Source: Streptomyces zaomyceticus
GTDB taxonomy: Bacteria; Actinomycetota; Actinomycetes; Streptomycetales; Streptomycetaceae
Direction of reading: 5' to 3'
Assembly: GCF_014656215.1 (NCBI RefSeq)
Contig: NZ_BNBZ01000013.1
Location: forward strand, 124,001-188,000
DNA: 64,000 nucleotides
Positions 24,347 through 31,943 of this stretch are shown here, in pieces. How positions within the stretch are numbered: position 1 is the stretch's first letter; the number at the start of each line of letters is the position of its first letter. Made by a program: the position numbers and the translations under genes. The notes beneath the pieces were generated by a model. The model was not told the DNA's origin. It saw only the letters and a program-made list of their open reading frames with translations, and did no database searches.

Positions 24347-24874
24347 ATGACCACGCACACGAACGTCGCCGAGCCCACCGCGGCCACCCCCGCGGCAGCC
24401 GAGTACGCCCACGAGCACGCCCCTCGCCTCCCCTTCCCCGAGCGCGTCCCCGAGTTCTACCGGGCGATGCTGCGCCTGGAGACGGCGGCCGCGAAGGACA
24501 TCGACCCGACCCTGTACCACCTGATCAAGATCCGGGCCTCGCAGATCAACCACTGCGCGTTCTGCGTCGACATGCACAGCAAGGACGCGCTGGCGGAGGG
24601 CGAGACCGTCGAGCGGATCGTGCAGCTCTCCGCCTGGGCGGAGTCCCGGCACTTCTACACCGAGCGGGAGCTCGCCGCGCTCGCGCTCACCGAGTCCGTC
24701 ACCATCCTCACCGACGGCTTCGTTCCCGACGCGGTGTACTCCCGCGCCGCCGCGCACTTCGACGAGACCGAGCTCGCCCGGGTGATCGGCGCGATCGTCG
24801 TCATCAACGCGTGGAACCGGATCGCCGTCACCACCCGGATGACGCCCGGCCACTACACCCCGCGCTCCGCGTGA
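24347..24874 (+). CDS. Carboxymuconolactone decarboxylase / AhpD-like protein
   Basis: A 175-residue protein of the CMD/AhpD fold with the redox motif C-x-x-C-x-x-x-H in NHCAFCVDMHSKDA (Cys70, Cys73, His77), the active site of AhpD-type peroxidases and alkylhydroperoxidase-like proteins. The helical core ALALTESVTILTDGFVPDAVY follows. The ATG at 24347 lies 6 bases after TACGGT, a leaderless layout. Its GTGA stop/start overlap couples it to the PEP-mutase-like gene, and the divergent MocR gene probably regulates both. A peroxide-reducing role is family-based inference. Confidence 0.88.
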   Translation: MTTHTNVAEPTAATPAAAEYAHEHAPRLPFPERVPEFYRAMLRLETAAAKDIDPTLYHLIKIRASQINHCAFCVDMHSKDALAEGETVERIVQLSAWAESRHFYTERELAALALTESVTILTDGFVPDAVYSRAAAHFDETELARVIGAIVVINAWNRIAVTTRMTPGHYTPRSA

Positions 24875-25644
24875 GCGGCGACGGGGGCCGGGGCGCGGGC
24901 GGGACGGCCGGGAGTCGGTTCCGCGCCCTCCACCTGGGCCGGGCCGCCGGGGATCCGCTGGTACTGCCCGGCCCGTGGGACGCGGTGAGCGCCCGGGCCT
25001 TCGAGGCGGCCGGATTCCCGGCGCTCGCCACACCGAGCGCCGGGATCGCCGCCTCCCTCGGGTACGAGGACGGGGCGACGCCGGCGTCGGAGATGTTCGC
25101 CGCGGTGGGGCGCATCACCCGCGCGGTCTCCGTGCCCGTCACGGCGGACCTGGAGGGCGGCTACGGGCTTCCCGCGGCCGAACTGGTGGAGCGTGTGCGG
25201 GAGTCGGGTGCCGTCGGGGTGAACCTGGAGGACAGCGACGGGGCCGGCGGGCTCAAGGACCCCCGGGAACAGGCCGATTGGCTCGCGGAGGTACGGGCCG
25301 CGGCGGGGCCCGGCCTCTTCGTCAACGCCCGCGTGGACGTGTACATCCGGCGGGCGCCCGATCCGGTCGGGGCGGCGATCGCCCGCGCCCGGCTCTACGC
25401 GGAGGCGGGCGCGGACTGCGTCTACCCGATCGCGGCCCCGTCCGCCGATCTCCCGGCCCTGCGCGACGCCCTCGGCGCCCTCCCGATCAACACCCTGGCC
25501 GGCCCGGGCGGGCCGTCCTTCGCCGCGCTCGGTCGCCTCGGCGCGACCCGGATCACCTTCGGCGACGGGCTGCTCCGGCGCGCGAGGGACGACCTGTCGG
25601 CGTTCGCGACGAAGCTCCGGCTCCGGGGCGGCGGGGTGCTCTGA
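24871..25644 (+). CDS. Isocitrate lyase/PEP mutase family protein
   Basis: A 257-residue TIM-barrel enzyme of the PEP mutase/isocitrate lyase superfamily: PGPWDAVSARAFEAAGFPAL, TPSAGIAASLGYEDG, VTADLEGGYG (metal-binding Asp/Glu), VGVNLEDSDG, FVNARVDVYIRR and GADCVYPIAAP. The conserved K-K-x-G-H-C isocitrate-lyase motif is absent, so this is one of the smaller carboxyphosphonoenolpyruvate or oxaloacetate-decarboxylase-like forms; the substrate is undetermined. The GTG start overlaps the previous stop by four bases (GTGA). After a Gly-rich first 15 residues the domain begins. Confidence 0.85.
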   Translation: MSGDGGRGAGGTAGSRFRALHLGRAAGDPLVLPGPWDAVSARAFEAAGFPALATPSAGIAASLGYEDGATPASEMFAAVGRITRAVSVPVTADLEGGYGLPAAELVERVRESGAVGVNLEDSDGAGGLKDPREQADWLAEVRAAAGPGLFVNARVDVYIRRAPDPVGAAIARARLYAEAGADCVYPIAAPSADLPALRDALGALPINTLAGPGGPSFAALGRLGATRITFGDGLLRRARDDLSAFATKLRLRGGGVL

Positions 25645-25695
25645 GCGGCCCTCCGGGCCGAAGGGCCGGGTCCGCCACCACGACGGAACGCCCCG

Positions 25696-25816
25696 GGGGC
25701 GGGACCGAAGTCCCGCCCCGAGCTGCCCCGTACGCACGAGCCGCTCAGCACGCCCCGGGCCCCTCAGCGGGCGCCGAGCCCCTCAGCGGGCGTCGAGCCC
25801 CTCAGTACGCCCCGGG
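25696..25816. repeat. Terminator hairpin and four 19-bp tandem units
   Basis: GGGGCGGGAC-CGAA-GTCCCGCCCC (25696-25719) is a perfect 10-bp hairpin between convergent genes. Directly after it come four 19-bp units (25741, 25760, 25779, 25798): the middle two start CCCCTCAGCGGGCG and are nearly identical, and the outer two end ACGCCCCGGG. The last unit contains the stop codon of the gene at 25802, and each earlier unit also carries TCA (TGA on that strand), so the gene end has been tandemly copied. Confidence 0.75.
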
Positions 25817-26896
25817 CCGGAAGAACTTCAGCGCCACGCTCAGGGATTCCCGCTGCTTGGGCCAGTCGCTCTCCGGACCGGCGACCAGGATCGCGAAGTG
25901 GTTGCCGTCCGCGGCCGTGAAGGCCCGGTCGACGACCTTGCGGCGGCTGCCGTCGTCCCGGGTGTACGCGTACACCAGCTCGGCGGAGTCGGCCGGGGCG
26001 TCCGGTTCGCCGGTGACCCGTTCGAGGCTGATCTCCTGGTACCCGGGCTTGGTGGCCCGGCCGTCCTCGGAGGCCCCGCGCAGGGCCTCGTACGGCGTCA
26101 GACCGGCCTCGGTGACGACGAAGATCTGGAGCAGGCTCCGGCGGTCGGGCGCGTTGTAGAAGACGCCCTGGTCGGTCTCCGTGCGGTCCCAGCCGTCGGG
26201 GACGGCGATCGTGAAGCCCTTGAGGTCCTTCACGACCCCGTAGCCGGCCGGGGGCGCGCCGTCCGTGGGGGTGGCCGTGCCGGAAGGCGTGGCGGAGTCC
26301 GACGGCGTACCGGACAAGGGGTCCGACGGCGAGCCGGACGTCGGGGCGGTGGTCTCGGCCCCCGGCTCGTCGGGGGCCGAGACGGAGGCCGGGGGGCCGC
26401 CCGCCGCCGGGCTCCCCCCGTCGTCGCGGCCCCACAGCAGCCAGCCCCCCACGGAGCCCGCCGCGAGGACGGCCACCGCGACGCCCGCCGCGACGGCGCC
26501 ACGCGCGCGTGGCCGGGCCTCGGGAGCGGGGCCGCCGGGCGTGGAGTACTGCCAGCCGCCCGTCTCCGGCAGGTACGCGGGCGCGTACCCGGGGTCGTAC
26601 TCCGGCACCGGTCCCGGCGTGTACTGCGGCGGGGGCGGGGGCGGCAGCGGTACGACCGGGCCGCCCCCTGCCCCACCCTTCACCAATGAGGGCCCGGGAC
26701 CGGACGCCGGGGCGGTCGGCGGCTCCTGGGCGGCGGGGCCGCGCACCGCGCCCTCCCCGGCGGGCCCGGGCACCCCGCCCACGACGGGGCCGCCCCCGGC
26801 TCCCCCCACGGGTCCGGGCGTCGCCGGGCCGGTCTCCCAGCTCTGTGTCTCGTCGTTCCAGCGGGCCGCGCCCCCGCCGCCCCCGTCGCCGCTCAT
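25802..26896 (-). CDS. Single-pass membrane protein, third gene of the RHIM-motif operon
   Basis: A 364-residue protein: about 125 residues of Pro/Gly-rich, presumably cytosolic low complexity (with a WNDETQSWETG motif near the start), one helix at about 135-155 (GAVAAGVAVAVLAAGSVGGWLLW), a Ser/Thr/Pro-rich stalk, and a roughly 150-residue outer domain (GFTIAVPDGWDRTE, LLQIFVVTEAGLTPYEAL, RKVVDRAFTAADGNHFAILVAGP). The domain resembles the extracytoplasmic modules of actinobacterial kinases and LpqN-type lipoproteins, but I cannot name it. Its ATG is one base after the previous stop, with the ribosome site inside that gene, so it is translationally linked to the small RHIM-like protein. Confidence 0.75.
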   Translation of the reverse strand: MSGDGGGGGAARWNDETQSWETGPATPGPVGGAGGGPVVGGVPGPAGEGAVRGPAAQEPPTAPASGPGPSLVKGGAGGGPVVPLPPPPPPQYTPGPVPEYDPGYAPAYLPETGGWQYSTPGGPAPEARPRARGAVAAGVAVAVLAAGSVGGWLLWGRDDGGSPAAGGPPASVSAPDEPGAETTAPTSGSPSDPLSGTPSDSATPSGTATPTDGAPPAGYGVVKDLKGFTIAVPDGWDRTETDQGVFYNAPDRRSLLQIFVVTEAGLTPYEALRGASEDGRATKPGYQEISLERVTGEPDAPADSAELVYAYTRDDGSRRKVVDRAFTAADGNHFAILVAGPESDWPKQRESLSVALKFFRPGAY

Positions 26897-26897
26897 C

Positions 26898-27299
26898 TCA
26901 CCCTCCGAGCAGCGTGCCGACGGCCTGCCCGACGGCCACGCCCGAGGCGAGGATCCCGGTCACCGCTCCGGCGTCCGTGAGAGCGCGGCGCAGCCGGGTG
27001 AGCCGTCCCGTGTCGGCCCGGCCCGTGCCCTCGATCTCGTCCTCGGCGTCGGCGAGTTCGGCGTCCAGGGCGGCCGTCTGCTCGGTGGGGACGACCCCGC
27101 CGAGGTCGGCGCGGAGCCGGCGGACGGCCAGAAGCAGTTCCTCCTGCCGCGGATCGCGGGCGGGCGCGGTCCCGGTCACCGTGCTGGTGACGGTGTTGTG
27201 GTCGCCGATGGTGACGTTGCCGCCGGTGTTGGTGACGTTGATGCCGCCACGGGCGCGGTCGCCGGCGCCGTTGTCGGTGGTGTGCCCGGTCTCAGCCAC
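26898..27299 (-). CDS. Small RHIM-like-motif protein with a glycine-zipper C-terminus (DUF5955-like)
   Basis: A 133-residue protein in three parts. Residues 18-42 form a predicted beta/amyloid segment whose core VTIGDHN (29-35) fits the RHIM core pattern (V/I-x-V/I/L-G-x-x-N). Residues 48-108 are charged helices (ELLLAVRRLRADLGG; ELADAEDEIEG). The last 22 residues are a small-residue hydrophobic helix with G-x-x-x-G spacing (VAVGQAVGTLLGG) suited to membrane insertion. It resembles what I know as DUF5955. GTG 27299 has GGAGG upstream and overlaps the preceding gene by 8 bases. An effector-like pore former triggered by its partner is a hypothesis. Confidence 0.75.
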   Translation of the reverse strand: MAETGHTTDNGAGDRARGGINVTNTGGNVTIGDHNTVTSTVTGTAPARDPRQEELLLAVRRLRADLGGVVPTEQTAALDAELADAEDEIEGTGRADTGRLTRLRRALTDAGAVTGILASGVAVGQAVGTLLGG

Positions 27300-27382
27300 G
27301 ATTGCCTCCGGTCGTCGCGGTGGTGAAGGTCTTGCTGGTGACGGTGTTGTGGTTGCCGAGGGTGACGTTGCCCTTGGTGTTC
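27183..27382. repeat. 48-bp direct repeat encoding the shared RHIM-like motif
   Basis: 27183-27230 and 27335-27382 are 48-bp direct copies 152 bp apart, 43 of 48 identical by my alignment. Each encodes the core (VTIGDHNTV or VTLGNHNTV, plus flanks) in one of two neighbouring genes. Identity falls away outside the copies. Confidence 0.85.
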
Positions 27383-29079
27383 TCGATGAACGTGCCGCCC
27401 TCGGCGACGTGGACGATCTTCTGCTCGAACTCGGCGGTCTCGTAACCCGCTTCGCGGAGCGCGACCGTCACACCGTTCGCGACCCGGTCCTGCACGCTCT
27501 TCAGGTAGCGGCTGACGTCCATCTCCTGGAAGAGGGAGGCCTCGTCGTCGGATCCGAGCTCGCGGACCGAGACCTCGGGCCCCTCGGGCAGCGCGTTGGC
27601 GTGTCCCGCGGTGAGCAGCCGCCAGGCGTGGCCGAGCGAGCGCCCGAGCGTGACCAGGGCCTGCCCGGCGGAGCGCGGGGTCTGGCCGAGGGCCCAGACG
27701 GCCTTGCCGAAGGAGTGGTTGTGCCGGTAGCGGTGGGCGATCCGGTCGGCGTAGCGGTAGAGCGGCTTCACCGGCCGGAGGACGTGCGGGGCCACCTCCA
27801 GCATCAGCATGCCGCCCTGTGTGTGGACACGGACGAAGACGGTGGTGACGATCTCCTCGCCCCAGCCGCCGACCCGGATGCGCAGGAAGTGCCGGCGGGT
27901 CTCGCCGCCCTCCTCGATGGCGCCCGAGCGGTGCGTCTCGAAGCCCTCGGGGCTGTACGGGGCGGCGGTGCGGGCCGGCAGCCCGTCCACCGGGAGGAAG
28001 ACGACCTCGTCGATCTCCAGCTCGCGCAGCCGGTCGCGGACGGCGGCCTGGAGCTCCGGCGAGCCGTGCGGCGAGGGCACGCGCAGCGCCTCCACGAGCG
28101 GGACGACGTGCCGCATGACGGCGCTGTTGTCGAGCGGTTCGGGCGCCCCGTCGGCGAGGTCCTCGCGGGGGCGCAGCTCCACGGAGAGCGACCAGGGTTC
28201 GTACGGCTCGCCGGCTCCGCAGAACGGGTCGTCGACCCCGTACATGACGAGTCGCGCGTGCTGTTCGAGGCGGATCCGGTCGCGCAGGCGCCGGGACCGG
28301 ACACCCTCGGTCCGCTCGGCGGGGTCGGAACCCAGGTCGGGGAAGCGGCCCCTGGACAGCTCCTCGGTGAGCGCGCGGGCGAACTGGCCGCGCTGGGTGG
28401 CCACCGCCCAGGCCACCAGGAACGGCACGGCGACGGTGATCCACACCTCCAGCTTGCCGATGCCCCAGATCTCCTGGGCGGCGAGTTCGACCGCGAGGCC
28501 GACGAACTGGCCGGCCTCGGCGGTGTCGCCGAGGAACTCGTAGCCGGACTCCTCGTCGCCGAGGGCGAGGACGAGGAGGAGCACGGCGGACTGGAGGAGC
28601 ATCAGCCGCCCGTACCAGCGGAGCAGGAAGGCCCCGACGACGCGGTAGACGGGCGCTGCGGCGGAGCGTCCCCTGACCCAGCGGGCGAGACCGAGCACCA
28701 GGAACGGCACGATCAGCAGGGCGATCAGGCCCTTGGTGAGCGGCAGCGCGACGATCCAGAGGGCGAGGATGCCGGCGGCCCAGGCGAGTTCGACGCGGCG
28801 GGCGCGCAGCGCGTGGGCGAGGACGCGGCTCGCGTCGTAGCCGAGCGAGGGGGCGGCGAAGCGCTCCTCGTGGACGTACAGCTGGTCGATGACGGCGTCG
28901 CGGAACCCGTCGTCGAGGTAGGTGCCGGCGCAGAGGAGCCGGGTCGCCTCGCTGGAGGCGGGCAGCCGGCGCGGGTCGACGGCCGACGGGCCGCCGGGAG
29001 GTGCGCCGGGCGGTGGGTTGTGGGGCGGTGGTGTGTGGGGTGGTTCACCCGGCTGCTGAGGTAAGAACGACTGCGCCAA
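27292..29079 (-). CDS. Multi-pass membrane protein with a C-terminal RHIM-like motif
   Basis: About 595 residues. A Pro-rich N-terminus (to about 30) is followed by a helical segment (FRDAVIDQLYVHEERFA), a membrane region with hydrophobic segments near 85-125, 150-175 and 205-230, then about 330 cytosolic residues (RDRIRLEQHARLVMYG; HFLRIRVGGWGEEIVTTVFV). The extreme C-terminus carries VTLGNHN (572-578), the same motif as the next gene's product. I recognise no named family for the body. TTG 29079 lies just after GGGGGAG; GTG 29121 is an alternative. Codon 6 (29062-29064) is TTA, the only in-frame TTA I noticed in the window, implying dependence on the bldA tRNA. Confidence 0.7.
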   Translation of the reverse strand: MAQSFLPQQPGEPPHTPPPHNPPPGAPPGGPSAVDPRRLPASSEATRLLCAGTYLDDGFRDAVIDQLYVHEERFAAPSLGYDASRVLAHALRARRVELAWAAGILALWIVALPLTKGLIALLIVPFLVLGLARWVRGRSAAAPVYRVVGAFLLRWYGRLMLLQSAVLLLVLALGDEESGYEFLGDTAEAGQFVGLAVELAAQEIWGIGKLEVWITVAVPFLVAWAVATQRGQFARALTEELSRGRFPDLGSDPAERTEGVRSRRLRDRIRLEQHARLVMYGVDDPFCGAGEPYEPWSLSVELRPREDLADGAPEPLDNSAVMRHVVPLVEALRVPSPHGSPELQAAVRDRLRELEIDEVVFLPVDGLPARTAAPYSPEGFETHRSGAIEEGGETRRHFLRIRVGGWGEEIVTTVFVRVHTQGGMLMLEVAPHVLRPVKPLYRYADRIAHRYRHNHSFGKAVWALGQTPRSAGQALVTLGRSLGHAWRLLTAGHANALPEGPEVSVRELGSDDEASLFQEMDVSRYLKSVQDRVANGVTVALREAGYETAEFEQKIVHVAEGGTFIENTKGNVTLGNHNTVTSKTFTTATTGGNRG

Positions 29080-29193
29080 AACTCCCCCGAAGGTGTGTAA
29101 CTGTCCACGTTTACGACTCACTTGTCCGTGAACCGGTGGGACAGCATAGGGGAGGTGGGGGTTCCGTGTCGGCAGGGAGAGCCGGGGCATGAC

Positions 29194-29237
29194 GGCGCCC
29201 CCGGGCCGTACGGTCGGTCGTACGGCCCGGGGGCGCC
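29194..29237. terminator. Strong mdh terminator, 19-bp perfect stem
   Basis: GGCGCCCCCGGGCCGTACG (29194-29212) pairs perfectly with its complement at 29219-29237 across a six-base loop; one more pair extends it (29193/29238). It lies just past the mdh stop and upstream of the RHIM-motif operon on the same strand, insulating one from the other. Confidence 0.85.
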
Positions 29238-29326
29238 GGGTCTTGTGGAGCGGGGCGTCACGCCCGGCACGGAGCCGGTGCGCGGTGCCGGGGCATCACG
29301 CCGGGGCGTGGAGCCGGAGTTCGGTC

Positions 29327-30316
29327 TCAGATGAGGCCGAGCTCGCGCACCGCGTCGCGCTCCTCGGCGAGCTCCGCCACGGACGCGTCGATGCGGGTGC
29401 GGGAGAACTCGTTGATGTCCAGGCCCTGGACGATCTCGTACTTGCCGTCCTTGGTGGTGACGGGGAAGGAGGAGATGAGGCCCTCCGGGACGCCGTACGA
29501 GCCGTCCGACGGGATGCCCATGGAGGTCCAGTCGCCGGCGGCGGTGCCGTTGACCCACGTGTGGACGTGGTCGATGGCGGCGTTCGCGGCGGAGGCGGCG
29601 GAGGACGCGCCACGGGCCTCGATGATCGCGGCGCCGCGCTTGGCGACGGTCGGGATGAAGGTGTCGGCCAGCCACGCCTCGTCGTTGACGACCTCGGCGG
29701 CGTTCTTGCCGGCGATCTCCGCGTGGAAGATGTCCGGGTACTGGGTCGCCGAGTGGTTGCCCCAGATGGTGAGGCGCTTGATGTCCTCGACCGAGGCGCC
29801 GGTCTTGGCGGCGAGCTGCGAGAGCGCGCGGTTGTGGTCCAGGCGGGTCATCGCGGTGAAGCGCTCGGCCGGCACGTCCGGGGCGGCGGCCTGGGCGATC
29901 AGGGCGTTGGTGTTGGCCGGGTTGCCGACGACGAGGACCTTGATGTCGTCCGCGGCGTGGTCGTTGATGGCCTTGCCCTGCGGCTTGAAGATGCCGCCGT
30001 TGGCGGCGAGCAGGTCACCGCGCTCCATGCCCTTGGTACGCGGGCGGGCGCCGACGAGCAGCGCGACGTTGGCACCCTCGAAGCCCTGGTTCGGGTCGTC
30101 GAAGATGTCGATGCCCTTGAGCAGCGGGAACGCGCAGTCGTCGAGCTCCATGGCGGTGCCCTCGGCGGCCTTCACGCCCTGCGGGATCTCGAGGAGGCGC
30201 AGCTTGACCGGCACGTCCGCGCCGAGCAGGTGGCCGGAGGCGATGCGGAAGAGCAGCGCGTAGCCGATCTGGCCGGCCGCGCCGGTCACGGTGACATTCA
30301 CGGGAGTGCGGGTCAT
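29327..30316 (-). CDS. mdh: Malate dehydrogenase
   Basis: A 329-residue NAD-dependent malate dehydrogenase (malate/oxaloacetate, TCA cycle, cytosolic). Features: nucleotide motif TGAAGQIGYAL, LEIPQ, VVGNPANTNALI, substrate Arg in RLDHNRA, and the catalytic His in WGNHSATQYPD. It is the longer type found in actinobacteria and proteobacteria (Thermus-type MDH). The ATG at 30316 has GGAGA upstream. It is monocistronic, bounded by a strong terminator, with an inverted repeat in its promoter region (30373-30406). Confidence 0.95.
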   Translation of the reverse strand: MTRTPVNVTVTGAAGQIGYALLFRIASGHLLGADVPVKLRLLEIPQGVKAAEGTAMELDDCAFPLLKGIDIFDDPNQGFEGANVALLVGARPRTKGMERGDLLAANGGIFKPQGKAINDHAADDIKVLVVGNPANTNALIAQAAAPDVPAERFTAMTRLDHNRALSQLAAKTGASVEDIKRLTIWGNHSATQYPDIFHAEIAGKNAAEVVNDEAWLADTFIPTVAKRGAAIIEARGASSAASAANAAIDHVHTWVNGTAAGDWTSMGIPSDGSYGVPEGLISSFPVTTKDGKYEIVQGLDINEFSRTRIDASVAELAEERDAVRELGLI

Positions 30317-30652
30317 GGCGATCTCCGTAAGACAGCTGGCGGTGGGGGTCCCTGCCCCTGGTGCGGGATAGCTCTCTTGATCGATCGGTGTCTCGACATG
30401 AAGAGATATCCAGCGGTCAGGCTATCCGACCCGGGCCCCGGTGAATCCCCACCCCCTTGTGGTCCGGCTCACTGCCGCCCTTCCGCGCCCCCTCCCGGAG
30501 GCCCGACGGCGCCTGCGCTCCCACGGGTTCACGTCCGCGTGTCGACCCGTGCACACGCGCGTGCCCACGGGCTTTCGTCCGCGCGGCCACCGGCTCCGAC
30601 CTGCGCGACCACCGGCCCCCGCCGACGTGCCCGCGGGTTCTCGTCCGGGCGG
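30317..30652. other. mdh upstream region and decayed repeats
   Basis: No gene seen. Next to mdh lie A/T-rich sequence, GATCGATC (30380-30387) and flanking arms TCTCTT (30373-30378) and AAGAGA (30401-30406), a possible operator. From 30517 to 30662 three related 35-37 bp units (at 30517, 30561 and 30627, sharing C-C-A/G-CGGG...CGTCCG...CCGG) lead into the end of the next gene. Confidence 0.5.
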
Positions 30653-31720
30653 CTACCGGTCCTCCGTGCAGCCTTCGTTCCCGTCCGCGAGCAGCCCGCA
30701 GGCCTTCGCGGCGGCGCCGGAGTCGACGGCGACCATCGGCGTGTACGCGTCGGTCTCCACCGTCGCCGTGTCGGTCCCCGGGGCGACGGTGGCGCGCCGC
30801 ACGGTCTCCCCGGCCTCGACGGTGACGGTGTCCCGGGGCGCGGCCCCGGTGATCCTGGCCCAGGCGGCCGCGCAGGTCTCGCTGTAGCGGACCTCGACCC
30901 GGGCGCCGCCCACGCGGGCGACGGCGACGGTGGTGGCGAGGGGGCCGCCGCACCCCATGGCCTCCGGGTCCTGGCCGGTGCAGTCGGGTCCCGAGCAGTT
31001 CACTCCCGGGGGAAGGGAGGCGCGCTTCGTGGCGGGTGGGGCGGTGGTGGCGGGCGGGGCGGCCACGGGGTCGTCCTCGCCGTCGGAACCCCCGAGGTCG
31101 ACGAGGAGCAGGGCGGCCGTGACGACGAGCAGGGCGCCGACGATCCCGGCGGCGTAGAGGAGCACACCGCGGCGGCGGGAGTCGGGGGTACGGGTGGGGG
31201 GCCCGGCAGTACGGGGGGAGTCGGGCGCCGGGGTACGGGGCGGGGGCGGGGCGGCGTCGGGGACCGGTGTCCCTGCCGGGCGGGGCCGGTCGAGGCGCCG
31301 GATCTCCATGGTGCGGTCGTCGCCGGGGCCACGGGGATCGGGGCCGTCGCCGGGTGCACGGCCGTCGGTGGTTCCGGGTGCACGGCCGTCGCCGGTGACC
31401 CCGGGACCCTCGTCGCCGTCGCCGTGACCGTCGCCGTCGCCGTCCTCGGGCCGGACGAGGGTGGCGGCGCGGGCGCGCTCCCAGTCGGTCGCGAGGCCCG
31501 CCGGGTCGGTTCCGGTCACCTCGGCGAGTGCCACGACGGCGGCCCGGGGGGCGGGCAGACGGGCGTTCAGATACGCGTCCCACGCCGACCGTTCGTGTCC
31601 GGTGCGTTCGGCCACGGCCGTCACGCCGAGGCCGCTGCGGTCGATCAGCCGACGGAGCCGCTCGGTGAACGCGCGGACGTCCGGGTCGAGTTCGTCCGGC
31701 AGCGACTTCCAGCCAGGCAT
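30653..31720 (-). CDS. XRE-family HTH membrane protein with a DUF2690 domain
   Basis: A 355-residue protein. Residues about 10-75 are a helix-turn-helix (FTERLRRLIDRSGLGVTAVAERTGHERSAWDAYLNARLPAPRAAV). A long Gly/Asp/Pro-rich linker follows; one helix lies at about 190-215 (LLYAAGIVGALLVVTAALLL); the outer domain has C-SGPDC-TGQDPEAMGC, RYSETCAAAWARI and two later Cys (ACGLLADGNEGC), the DUF2690 pattern. Many Streptomyces have such transmembrane DNA-binding proteins; their targets are unknown. The ATG at 31720 has AGGGGG upstream. It stands alone between terminators. Confidence 0.85.
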   Translation of the reverse strand: MPGWKSLPDELDPDVRAFTERLRRLIDRSGLGVTAVAERTGHERSAWDAYLNARLPAPRAAVVALAEVTGTDPAGLATDWERARAATLVRPEDGDGDGHGDGDEGPGVTGDGRAPGTTDGRAPGDGPDPRGPGDDRTMEIRRLDRPRPAGTPVPDAAPPPPRTPAPDSPRTAGPPTRTPDSRRRGVLLYAAGIVGALLVVTAALLLVDLGGSDGEDDPVAAPPATTAPPATKRASLPPGVNCSGPDCTGQDPEAMGCGGPLATTVAVARVGGARVEVRYSETCAAAWARITGAAPRDTVTVEAGETVRRATVAPGTDTATVETDAYTPMVAVDSGAAAKACGLLADGNEGCTEDR

Positions 31721-31887
31721 GTGCGGCCCCCTTGTCCCGTGCCCTCCCCTGCTTCCCGAAGGATGGCAGGTCCGGGGGCGATGCGCGCCCCGGATGCGGA
31801 GCCGAGGTAGCGGAATGGTCACTTCCGTGCCACAGCGCACCGTCGGGCCTTGAACCAGCCTTGGCACGTACATGACCCTTGATCACA

Positions 31888-31927
31888 GCGGCGCCCGCCC
31901 TCCCACGGGGGAGAGGGCGGGCGCCGC
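31888..31927. terminator. folD operon terminator, 15-bp perfect stem
   Basis: GCGGCGCCCGCCCTC (31888-31902) pairs with GAGGGCGGGCGCCGC (31913-31927) across a 10-base loop, just downstream of the DUF3017 gene on the minus strand. Confidence 0.8.
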
Positions 31928-31943
31928 GTCCGTACGATCCGGG

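Noticed and set aside
28400..28800. NLR or STAND ATPase in the RHIM-motif membrane protein
   Set aside because: No Walker A or B motif and no repeat sensor domain; this part is membrane helices.
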